A stretch of 64,000 bases of DNA from assembly GCA_005408345.1 (NCBI GenBank), contig SEMN01000057.1, positions 1,302,001-1,366,000 on the forward strand, written 5' to 3'. Positions within the stretch are counted from its first letter, which is position 1; each line of letters starts with the position of its first letter. The DNA comes from Macquaria australasica (lineage: Eukaryota; Chordata; Actinopteri; Centrarchiformes; Percichthyidae). The notes beneath the pieces were generated by a model. It worked only from the letters and a program-made list of their open reading frames with translations. It was not told the origin of the DNA and did not search any database. Of the stretch, positions 1 to 10,557 are shown in pieces. A program made the position numbers and the translations under genes.

Positions 1-1657
1 GGCTCATTTGGAGTTAACAGCCAGTAGTCATTAATATGGAATCTGTCTCGGGGTAGCATCTGCTTGTCTGTGTGAGGGGAGGAAGAGAAAGTTATGGGGG
101 CTGAGGGGAGAAGGCAGCAGCATTGCAGAACACGCTGATTTGATTTTAAATTGGGCTTTAATAGCTCAAGAGAGATAGCACATGGAGCAGAGATAGGCGC
201 GTGATTCTCCCACTTTTAGCAATGTGCCTGTGTTGACAGGATAGTGGAGGACAAAGGGAACAGGTGCAGGAGGAGAACAGCTCGGGGCAAGGTTTCAAAC
301 TGTCACCGTAATGAAGAAGCGGGTGTGAAACAAAACGTCCGCACCTCTGTGTCTTTGAACACGGTCAAGACACTCTTGAAACTGAGCCCGGCCGGCGCTG
401 CCTGTGCCAGCCGATGATCCTTCACTTCTTGGTGCGAGCCCAAGCAGAGATCTGCTGATTCACTGCAGTGGTCCTGAACGGGAGGCAGAGGTTGCTGCAT
501 GCAGCCGCAACAGGGCAGCCAAGATCACCTCCGCTGTGGGCTCTCAGCCCTCTGCGTTGATTCATAGCGCTGTCGTTAGGGGCCACTCTGCATGATAATT
601 GTATAAGCTGTGCATGCTCATTATAACCAGTGTTTGGTTACGGGCCAATAGAGCTCAGCTATAGACCATTATTCGTACTCTAGAAAAACTAAGTGCCACT
701 GAGCAGAACAGTGGCTCAGGTGTTTGGGACGAAAATGACAATTCTTATGGTAGTGCTACAAAACACAAGTACAGATGAGAGCACACACTAAACACTGCAA
801 CACACTGAATCGTCATGAACTTCAAAATAGTCCCAGGTGCACCGATTCATTCCATTTTTTTCTTATTTTCTGCTGCTGTGAAAAGCCAAAACCTTTTAAG
901 GAATAAATAAACTGCGATGTGTACCTCAAGGTCTTCTTGATTGTCAGTCCCACCACACAAGCATAATTTAGAGGTATTTTTATCCTTTCTATGGCAATAA
1001 GAAATATCAATAGTTGGCATCAACGAACAGTTCTGTGAGGGAAAGGTTAGCAATATTATATTGTATTGATCTTCAGGGCCTGACAGTCAAAAGTGGGCAC
1101 AACAGCAGTCAGTGTATTTCTGTCTGCATATTTTCTTGCATACGTGCGAGCACACGATGATGATGAATGAGATTTAGCCATGTGTTGATAACAGGTAAAT
1201 AGCAGGTATATGGAGGAGCACAATCAGAATTCACATAGGATTTACAAATAACTCTTGAATTAGTTGCTGGTTTAACCTGCCTTGTTGTAGATACTGTATG
1301 TGGTGTGAGATCCTATCAGATAATGTCAGACTGCAGTGTGTTGTGGTGTCGCTGCAGACAATGTTGGGTTAGTTTGTGGTATCCAGAAGACATAGTCAAG
1401 TTAGAAGCATTACAGTTCCAAACAGAGAGTTAATTAATCATTAATACATCAGTAATTCACAATTCTGTATGTGTTAACAAGCAATATCCTGCTCCTTATG
1501 CATCCTTATTAGATTTTCAATTACTTCATTCAGAGGGGGCTGAGTATGTTAAAGCTCATTTCCATGGTTCAGTTAAGACCTTAGGGTGTCATTTTACATC
1601 TTCTGCTTGTGTGACATTTGTCAGACTGACGTTTTCTTGCCTGCAACCCCCTCACAG
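1..1657 (+). other. mcu: mcu intron (5' part of gene lies outside window)
   Basis: This stretch precedes the first recognisable mcu exon and is read as intron. Short open frames on both strands show no family resemblance and no splice-site-bounded conserved protein. The sequence is AT-rich and ends in a pyrimidine-rich tract and AG at 1656-1657. The exon carrying the start codon and mitochondrial targeting peptide must lie to the left of the window. Confidence 0.7.
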
Positions 1658-4204
1658 AGGTGACAGTGGCATATCAGAACGGGCTGCCAGTGATCTCAGT
1701 CAGTTTGCCGTCCAGGCGAGAGCGCTGTCAGTTCACCCTCAAGCCTCTCAGTGACTGTGTGGGAGTTTTCCTGCAACAGCTCCAGGCAGAGGACAGAGGC
1801 ATCGACCGGGTAGCCATCTACTCCACGGGTATGTTCACAAACACAAGAATACTGTACAAAAACCACTGTATCCATTGGATTTACTGTTAAGTGTTCCTGC
1901 TGCTGTGGCTTTGCATCAGAATTTAATACCACTGCATGCACCATGAAATGATTTTTCAGCCCTCACTCTGCACAGAGGGTTCATTATACAGGAAAAACTG
2001 GTCCTTGAAATCTTACTCTTAGTGTATAAGTGCAACTGCTTTCACCTCTCATGATAATCACACAGCAATAAGCCTGATTATCAAGAAATGTCAAGGGTGT
2101 CTGAAGTGGCTCGCTCCATCTTACCGCCTCCCATCCCATTTGTCTCTCTCTCCAGATGGAGCGCGGGTTGCCTCCTCCACAGGCATAGACATCTTGCTGC
2201 TGGATGATTTCAAGCTCGTCATTAATGACACCACACACCTCGTGCGGCCACCAAGGAGAGGTAAGGACCGGCAAAGAAAAGCCAGGGCCTGTACTGTTTG
2301 CTCTGAGTCATTTCCCCACAGTTAGGGTCACTGCCAATAAGAGTTGGTATTATTGCCAACAAGAGGATCATATTAAAGCCTGTCTTTATTTATTTGTTTG
2401 CATTTTGTGTGCGTGTGTGCTTCAGAGCTGCTACCCCATGAGGAGGGAGAAAGGCTGAATGACGTCAAGTTTCTGGTGCAGCAGCTCTACACCACCCTGC
2501 GCATCGAGGAGCACCAACTCGGCAAAGAACGTGAGCTGATTGGACGACTGGAGGACCTCAACTCTCAACTCCGCCCCCTGGAGAAGGTCTTACTTTCTTA
2601 ACACGTTTGACAATACTGACATTTTTGTTGTTGGTTATACAAGATCAGTACAAGGGTGTAAAAACTTATCACAGCTGCTCTCGGCCTGTATACCTTTACC
2701 TGAAAATCAATACCGTGATTGCCCTTCTTCCTCACTAGATTCTCAGTACTTATTTGCTTGTTTTGTTCTGTCTGATCTGGCTGACTGTCTGATTTCTTCT
2801 TGATTGTGTGTAGGTGAGGGAGGAGCTGAGTAAGAAGGCAGAGCGGCGTACCACCTGGGTGCTGTGGGGCGGCATGGCGTACATGGCCACCCAGTTTGGC
2901 ATCCTGGCCAGGCTCACCTGGTGGGAGTACTCCTGGGATATCATGGAGCCCGTCACCTACTTTATCACTTATGGCACAGCCATGGCCATGTATGCCTACT
3001 TCGTGCTTACACGCCAGGTAAGATGCAACAAAACACAACCAATATACAAATACATGTGCATAAATTAATGTCTGAAGTAAAGGCTGAGTGTAATAAGCAT
3101 CTTCTTCTGCTGTTTGGGTTAGGGAAGATACGATTAGTTGATCGACAAAAAATTGATAAACAATTTTGATAATCAATGAATCATTTAAGTCATCTATTAA
3201 AGAAAGAGGCCAACGTTTCGGTCACTCAGGCTTCTCAAATGTGAGGATTTGTTGCTTGTTTCCCTATTTTGATTATCCTTTTGTTTTGGTCTGTTACCTT
3301 GTGATTTTAATTGTTTTCTGACATTTTGTGGACAAAAAGATTGGCTGATTAATTGTAAAAGTTATCATCATATTAATAACCTTCCCTTTAGTGGGCACAT
3401 TGCTCATGTTTTTAGGTGCTTTTTTGTGCCAAATAATGCGACACATTGTGGATTCTTTTAGAAATTGTCCTTTTTAATATTATGCAGAGACTCTTTCAGC
3501 AACCCGAGAACTAAGCATTACAGTGATAAAATCTAATGGTTATCCTCTCTTTGCAACACCCTGCACTAAACTGTAATATTTTTAGCTATTTAAAAGGCTG
3601 ATCTGGTGACACTGTTGCCTTTCAGAATTGAATCCGGTATTTATAAATTACCACTAGGTTTTAACTCCAAGGACATGGAGGCCATCTGATGTTGGATTTC
3701 TCAATAGTGCGATTTGGCCCAAAGACTAGAAAGCGGAACATGGAGGATATCTGATAAACTGGGTCCTCTTACAAAGTGCTCCGTCTGTGTCTCTCTATAA
3801 CCTGCAGGAGTACATTTACCCCGACGCTAGAGACAGACAGTATCTGCTGTTCTTCCACAAGGGGGTGAAAAGGACACGCTTCGACATTGAGAAGTACAAC
3901 AAGCTGAAGGATGATATTGCTGAGGTACAGTCGCTTGGTGAAAGCGGGATGTTTTGTGATGTAAAATGAGCACTGCAGTCACATTGGGGAATCACATTTT
4001 ACAATTCAATACTTGGATATGTAACGGCTGTACGTAGACCTAGTTTCATACTATTCCCCACACACACTTTCTTCTCATATTTTTTACTCCCTCCCTCTCT
4101 CTCTCCTTATACACCCTCCCCAGGTGGAGTTGGATCTGAAGCGTCTTCGGGACCCGCTCCAGCTCCAGCTCCCAGTTCAGCAGCTCACCGCCAGTAAAAA
4201 TTGA
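1658..4204 (+). CDS. mcu: Mitochondrial calcium uniporter pore subunit, 3' six coding exons (5' partial)
   Basis: MCU forms the Ca2+-selective channel of the mitochondrial inner membrane. Coding exons read 1658-1828, 2156-2260, 2426-2586, 2814-3017, 3808-3924 and 4124-4204 (TGA 4202-4204), all with GT-AG junctions and continuous frame, giving about 279 residues. The first two exons give the N-terminal matrix domain (VAYQNGLPVISV, then DGARVASSTGIDILLLDDFK). The third gives a coiled coil (QLGKERELIGRLEDLNSQL). The fourth gives both membrane segments and the selectivity filter WDIMEP with its Asp and Glu intact, preceded by the conserved Ser. The last two give the C-terminal helical region (EYIYPDARDRQYLLFFHKG). 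Human MCU is 351 residues, so about 70 N-terminal residues, including the targeting peptide, lie left of the window. Identity is near certain because the filter and flanking residues are almost invariant in vertebrates; the paralogue MCUB differs around the pore. The first exon could also begin at 1660. Confidence 0.97.
3128..3360 (+). mobile_element. Degenerate interspersed repeat, family A copy 1
   Basis: Intron 4 of mcu holds a sequence with the landmarks GATTAGTTGATCGACA, CTTCTCAAATGTGAGGATTTG and TTTTCTGACATTTT. The same landmarks recur at about 54040-54345 and, reversed, at about 16053-16170. The layout matches a teleost short DNA-transposon-type repeat that I recognise from general experience. 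Boundaries are approximate. Confidence 0.65.
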
Positions 4205-4680
4205 CGGGAAGAGTGGCTCCCTCCTCTCTCAGCTCCCACTTTTCTCTCTTCCCTCCTGCCATCCAACACCCTTCTCCCTCCCCTTTTACCCCCAACTATT
4301 CCCTCAGACTCCTCCCTCCCTCTCCCATCCCTCCCACACCCAATAATCCCATCCCTTTCTTGACTGTGGGAGTTAGTTATTTCTTCTTTTTTTTTTCTTC
4401 TTTTTTTCTTTTTACTTTCCTGATGGAAAACTCAGTTGGAATTGCAAGTGAAAACGGCTAAAAGATGAAGAAGGATGGCGAGAGTACCGGGAACTTAAAA
4501 AACTCTCACAGCCGAACGTTGGTGAGGATGATGAAAATGATGATGATGGAATGAAACTTGGCACTATGGATATGCCTCAAGTCTCCGGAGGGACAGTCTG
4601 CAGGGAACTCCAGGGGGCAAACAGGAATTGTCACACCTCTAGACTCTCCAGAACAGAGGACATGCAGAGGGGCAGTCATG

Positions 4681-4688
<8 letters not shown>

Positions 4689-4723
<35 letters not shown>

Positions 4724-4731
4724 GTGTGTGT
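4689..4731. repeat. (TG)n microsatellite
   Basis: About 43 bases of nearly pure TG with one CG interruption, inside the mcu 3' UTR. It generates spurious Val-Cys open frames on both strands. Confidence 0.9.
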
Positions 4732-5253
4732 GGGTGGGACATTCAGGCCACACTGGGACACCGACCCTGGCCACTCCACGTGTCGACAAAGCAGTGAAGT
4801 CCTGCTTCCTCTAGCAGTCAAACTGTCAACACACACCTACTCTTGGTTGGGGCAGGCTCCAGGGAGAGTCTCTATCCCACACGTTAAAGTTTACAACGAA
4901 GTCCTGACAGTCGCACCATCAGGGGGACCTCCGTCTTCCTTTGGCTGAACTCTGCTGCCTCTCCCTCCCTGGGCCACGCCTTCTCCAGGTGACGGACAGC
5001 TGTCCCTCCCAGTGTGACCTTTGTCCGGAGCCTGTCTCCACTCGCAGGATATAGGCATGACGACGCCTCGTTTCCTCTTCCTGTTGATGTCCTGTAGCGG
5101 CCCGGTCTGTCTGCGCAAGTATGAGAGTACAACCGACAACAACATCACTGTGTGTTCTTTTATTCCAAAAAAAAATATTTTGGCACTTTTTATTTTGAAA
5201 GCCATAGTATATTTGTTATGAAATGAATATAAATATATATATGTATACAATCA

Positions 5254-5259
5254 AATAAA
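5254..5259 (+). terminator. Possible proximal poly(A) signal of mcu
   Basis: Canonical AATAAA about 1.05 kb after the stop, in an AT-rich context. It would give a short 3' UTR isoform. Confidence 0.4.
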
Positions 5260-6518
5260 CAGATGACCAGAGGCTAGTTTTCGTCAGTGGGAGGAGGAAC
5301 TCGCTTACAAAAATAATTTCATCAGAAACTCATTTACATCCTCTGAAGATCTCCTGAAATGAAGGAACCCCCCACCCCAACGGTCCAACACACACGCACA
5401 CACACAGACATGGCCTGTGCATGGCCACCAAAGTGGGTGAGGGGGTGGGAGGGGCAATGTTGAAGCCAAATCGGGGTGAAAATGGCTTTGATTGGAACTG
5501 ATAAGCAACACAGAATATCGATGTAGATAATGCCATGCTTGACCTCTATAATTATCTCATGAATACAGAGATTTCTTCAGAAATGCTTAACATAATGAAG
5601 GGGTTAAAATGTTCAGTGATCATTGCCTCAGACAAACCCACTGGCATGTTACAGTTTAATATATCTGATGAACTGAATGGCTTTAAAAATGTTAATTTAA
5701 TATCCCCCTTTTCCCAATATCATATGTTTGTTTTCCTTTTCCAATTTAAAGTATTGTTCTTGGAGGTGTAAAATGACCATTTCCACATTTTCATTGACCT
5801 GGCCTGTAGCTCAGCAGCATGTGATGTGCACTTCAACATCTACATTTTTTAGAATTCTTCCTCATGAAGAGTAAAAAAAAAAAAAAAAAAAAGAAGCATC
5901 ATGGCATTGATTCACACAGGCTTTTTTTTAAAGCCAGAGTTTTCTCCTCCCACTGTTGCTGTAATGCCCCCCTGTTCTCTCGATGGCAAGGCAGGGTAGA
6001 CTGCATGCTGTGGTATGCCCTCAGTAGAAATTTGTGAATGTGTAGGAGCATTATTGCAATTTTGTACTTAATTGGACACTTTTCTTTGCCACATCTAGCT
6101 GAAGTCTCATCCCCCCCAATTGGTTAAATCAAAGGTTATAGAAGCCATATCTTTATGTTGTCCATTTTTTTGGGACGGTCACTGAACAAACCTTTGTCGG
6201 CTTCACTTAGTTTTCTGTTCAGGGTGAGGATTGGTGGCCCTCTCTCCGGCCCCAGTTACGTCTCAACAGCCAGTTATTTTCACTCTGAACTGCTGTAGAT
6301 CACCTCTGCAGAGGGGAAGCACAATGACATGACGTCCCTGCACATGGACTGTAGTTCAAGATCATCTCCTGCTTGTGTGTCTCGTGTGGACAGTTGTCTG
6401 AATCCTGCTGAAGAGATCCTTGTGTTTGACTGCAGATTTTCTATTAAAATGCATGATTTTAGGTCAAATCAAAAGTTAGCCATGCAGATCTCAAGGCAGG
6501 ATTTGGTCTAATACTTAC

Positions 6519-6527
6519 TGTGTGTGT

Positions 6528-6559
<32 letters not shown>
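6519..6559. repeat. (TG)n microsatellite
   Basis: Imperfect TG tract of about 40 bases with one GG interruption, in the mcu 3' UTR region. Confidence 0.85.
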
Positions 6560-6562
<3 letters not shown>

Positions 6563-6935
6563 TATCTCCAAGGGAAATGGTGCCTTTTGGATGATTGATG
6601 ATGTTAACGGTAAAGACAATATAGCAATTTGGTAAACAGCGACGATAAGATCATTGAGAAAGTTAATCTCTTATTTGGAATCACACCTTCATATGAAGGA
6701 GGGTTACATTTGAATGCTTGGAAGTGGAAATCAATATTGCTGTGTGTCTGTGAACATGTGTGTTTGTTGAATCCACATGTTGACGAGTGTGAGTGCGCTG
6801 GGGGCAAAGTTCAGATCACCATATTCACGAATCCTTTGACCCTGATCACTGACTTGTCAATACCGGTAAAAAATCAATTCCACCCACATCCCACTTCATA
6901 GCAGTCATAAGCTTTAAACTCATGAATAGGCCAAC

Positions 6936-6972
6936 GTACACACACACACACACACACACACGCGCGCGCGTG
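6936..6972. repeat. (CA)n-(CG)n alternating purine-pyrimidine tract
   Basis: An uninterrupted alternation of about 12 CA units passes directly into five CG units and TGCA. Such tracts are the classical Z-DNA-prone sequence. It lies in the distal mcu 3' UTR. Confidence 0.85.
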
Positions 6973-7933
6973 CACAAAGTGACAGCGGTGTTTCCTTGGA
7001 GATGTACTGTGGGAGGTGAGAGAGTTGAGGCTACTGTCTGCAGTCCAATCCTTCCCTCTGCTGTTTCTCCACTGCTCTCCATCATCACCTCCTCCTTTTT
7101 ATCATGCCATCCACCGTTTATTGCCTTTGTTCTTTTTCTCGTTTATTTTTTAAAAACAAAAATATATCAAATATAGGGAAACTTTATTATAAAGAGGGTG
7201 TTGCATGAATGTATGTTTACATGAGAAATTATGTGAAAATAAAAAAGATGATTTATCCAAAAAAACAAACAAACAAACAAAAAAAAAAACTGCAAAGATA
7301 ATTTAAGAACGTTGTTTGTAGAGATTCCTAGTTATAAAGGGGCAGTGGACAGGGCTGCGTCTTTAGAATCAGCCCTGTCAAATCTGACTTAAATCCCAGC
7401 CAACCAACTGCTCAAACCCCACTCGCATCTTCACCTTATTTACTCCCATAAACCCCTACCCCATCGTGCATCTATACTCCCCAATCTATGGAAAAACACC
7501 ATCCATCCTCGGTGCACCTATAAAGGAGGAGACCTCTTGACCTCAGTTACTAACGTCCTGGATTCCACAGGAAAAGTGTCAGATGCACTCTGTTAGCTTA
7601 TCGGGGAACACCTCCCGTTCTCGTCCCTCTCACCTCTCATTTTCATCCAGCCTCAGCCTTTTTTCTCCAAAATCATGTTTTGAATGTGTGTTATGTTTTG
7701 AATACCCTGTTTGTGTGCATTTACAATAAGACGTGTTTAAAATGCCTAAAGAGTGAAGCAGAATATAGGATTGAAATGATCTTGTACTCCATTCTGACCT
7801 CTTATTTTATTTAGTTTTTCTTGTCTTCTTTTCTTCTGTTGACATATGATGCTGTAATGTTGGCAAAAAAGAAAATGTAAAATCCTGTATCATTTATGAA
7901 ATATGTATAAAAGAGATATGTAATTCAATTATC

Positions 7934-7939
7934 AATAAA
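7934..7939 (+). terminator. Possible distal poly(A) signal of mcu
   Basis: Canonical AATAAA about 3.7 kb after the stop, followed within 50 bases by T- and GT-rich sequence. It is the last such hexamer before sequence that looks intergenic. Confidence 0.5.
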
Positions 7940-8329
7940 ATCCTTATCCAGTTTTTGGAGCCAGTGGTCCAGTTGAGGTTTTTGTTGTTCTCTCTGGAAG
8001 TGAAGACTTTGTGATTAATGGACATATTGCAGAAAGAAGCAGCTTTTCAAGGTCTTGACCACCTCCTCCACCTCTCCTTGGCCTCCAGCTCTTCCTGCAC
8101 AGGACATCCTATGAGATAGACCTGTGGGGATAAACTGTTTGTTTACAGTAGGTACATGAAACAAAACACAGGGTTATGATGGTCTGTTAAAACAGCAAAG
8201 CTAAAAGTTTATAAAAAGGCAATAGAAAAAGAAAAGGCTATGATCTTTTCCTTGAAATCTTACTTGTAAAAAAGTAAATCATTTTTTAAATCTTGGTTTG
8301 ATCATGTTTTTTCTCAAGTATGCTGAGTG

Positions 8330-8770
8330 TGCCATGCTAGTGGCTCTGTGAGGGTCTGTGTATTTAGCAGTGCTAAAGTTTAGCAGGTATAATCTTTACC
8401 ATATTTGTCATCTTAGTTTAGCATGTTAACATTTGCTAATTCACACTAAACACAAAGTGCAGCTGAGGCTGGTGGGGATGTCATTAGTTTTTGGTCATAA
8501 ATCAAAGTATTGGACAAATTGAAACTTTGAAAAGTTAAGGGATGACCAAAGTTATTTCAATTCATCCTGAGGGCGACATGAACATCTGTACCAAATATCA
8601 AGACACTCCATTCAATAGGTGTTAAGACATTTCACTAAAAGCCAAAAAGGTCAACAAAGTGATTAGGCCTCAGCCTCTGGGGACCATGAAAGTCTGTATA
8701 AAATCAAAGTGGTTGACCGACAGATTGACATTGCCATCCATATGCCATGTCACTAGCGTGCTGCAACACA
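8330..8770. repeat. Degenerate teleost interspersed repeat
   Basis: Recognisable by phrases such as GTCATAAATCAAAGTATTGG, ACCAAAGTTATTTCAATTCA and the following TCCTGAGG, which recur in a very common fish repeat. Class is not certain. The copy seems internally shortened. This rests on remembered motif resemblance, not on a second copy in the window. Confidence 0.5.
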
Positions 8771-9210
8771 TTTCATGACTGTAAAATCACTAAAACCGAA
8801 CACAATCAACCTTAAACCAACCAAAACATTGTACATATAATAAAGTTTACTCAAAAGTCCAAACTCTGAAAACTAAATTAAGCTGAAAGTTAGAGGAAAA
8901 TTAAACAAGAGAGACTGTATGGCTTTCCTAAACACAGTGTGGTTATGCGGTAGTGTAATAAAGTGCTGACTGAATCTGCCTGTACCATGGAGACTTGCAG
9001 CCAGGAGGGCTAACAGTGTCTTATTTCCAGGAGTAATCACAAAAGAAGAATGGATTGTTCCACCTCATTTCTTCTAACAGCCTCGTGGATTAATGTCTCC
9101 CTTGATTTAATTACATATGAGAAACAAAAAACTGCCAGTGTCAGGTTACATGTAGTTTGGGTGCTTTCTAAATGAAAAGGGCCAAGTTTAGACATTTTCT
9201 GGCCTGCACT

Positions 9211-9939
9211 CAGTGACGTGCAGTCAGGGGAGGCAGGTGAGGCATCATGACAAGTAAAATACTAACAATGATAAGAGAAAATCAATTTGTCCACTTGACT
9301 GTTCTATAAATTTGTTTTCTGTATGATTTCAACATTTCTATGGTCAAAATCGCTAAATTTACGCATTTCGTGTTCAAATACATGGGAGAAGGGCGAGGTG
9401 AGGCAGCTATGAACTGTGCCTCACCTGACGGCGCTGTGCTACACCCACTGACTGACGCAGGCAGTTGGCGCATGCCCATTGCTGTCTCTCTTTATATCGC
9501 CAATATACATGTTTGATTACACATGTACTACACATGCTGACGTTCCACAGTCTGTCTAATATATTTAATGAATGTGTGTGACATATTTAGTCTTTCTGAT
9601 CGTGCCGCACTGATAGGGGGCAGTGCTGAGCCCCATAGGCACAATGGGGAACAGGTACACGTCACTGCGTGCTCTTCTTTCAAAAAAAAAAAAAAACACA
9701 TTTAAATTTTAAAACATCGAATTTGACCTTATATTAAATATTCTTTTGATTTTCTTGCTATCGTATTGTTGAACAGTGTGGAATTGATTAAAGCATAATT
9801 AAAAGCTTTTAAAACAACTAAATGTTTCAATTAAGGTCAAAATTGAAATATAAGCTTCTATTTTGGGTTCATATATTTTTACATCCAACTCCAGAGGAGT
9901 CAGTGCCTCACCAGTCATGAACCTCACCGCACGTCACTG
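9211..9939. mobile_element. Non-autonomous hAT-type transposon with perfect 8-bp target duplication
   Basis: The left end begins CAGTGACGTGCAGTCAGGGG and the right end, read in reverse, begins CAGTGACGTGCGGTGAGG, giving imperfect terminal inverted repeats. Both sides carry the identical octamer CCTGCACT (9203-9210 and 9940-9947). An 8-bp duplication is characteristic of hAT elements. There is no transposase; a short open frame inside shows no domain. A second end-like motif (ACGTCACTG, near 9658-9666) suggests a composite or nested history. Confidence 0.85.
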
Positions 9940-10557
9940 CCTGCACTGGTGGTCAAGTAATGAGCTAGATGAGAATATATTCACTCTACTGGCACAGTGT
10001 ATCCTGGTGAGGGTCCACTATAAATCCTGAGTGTGCAAATCTCGCCGTCACCTCGAAGTAAAAGATGCTTCAGCACGACACTAAGCAGATTAATCAGATT
10101 GGTTTAATGCTGCTGCAGATTAGATCATTGCTCGTTTTTTTCCCCGTTTTTTTTTTATAGGCCCTTTAAATCAGGAAGAATGAGAAAGACAATATTTATG
10201 ACATGTAAAAGTATCAGAAGCCACAATCAAACTTTTTTTTGCATGATAGCAAAAAAAAAAAAAAAAAAAGATGTTGTGTTTGGGGCAGTTTAAGGTTGTG
10301 TGTGAGAGGATGGAGGGAGGAGAGAGTGAAGACTGTACAGTCTGAAACAATGGGAGGATGGTCCTGTCACTGGACTTGAGGGGCAGAGGGTCAAGGGGTC
10401 AAGGTGGGACAGAGACATGACAATATGACACACACAGATAACAGGCGCCTATTAAAGACAGGCTTCCACTAAGGATGAACCAGAAGAGCTACACACACAC
10501 ATACATGCTCAGGCCTGAGTGTGGACTATCATTTATCCAACACTGAGAAAACACATC

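Larger units (their letters stand above)
4205..7960 (+). other. mcu: mcu 3' UTR and downstream region
   Basis: About 3.7 kb without a convincing exon follows the mcu stop. AATAAA hexamers at 5254-5259 and 7934-7939 suggest a short and a long transcript end. The second is followed by a T/GT-rich stretch (the ttttggag and gttttttgttgttctctc regions), as expected for a cleavage site. The region includes TG and CA microsatellites and a CA-to-CG run at 6938-6970. The 3' end assignment is inference from hexamers, not transcript data. Confidence 0.6.
7961..10557. other. Intergenic region between mcu and oit3
   Basis: No exon is recognisable. The interval holds a degenerate interspersed repeat (about 8330-8770), a well-bounded inverted-repeat transposon (9211-9939) and poly-A/poly-T tracts near 10130-10270. 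Any oit3 promoter should lie in the last few hundred bases; I saw no clear TATA box. Confidence 0.6.

Noticed and set aside
2459..2466. Perfect TGACGTCA (CRE) in mcu
   Set aside because: It falls in a conserved coding exon, where the codons for Asn-Asp-Val-Lys explain it.
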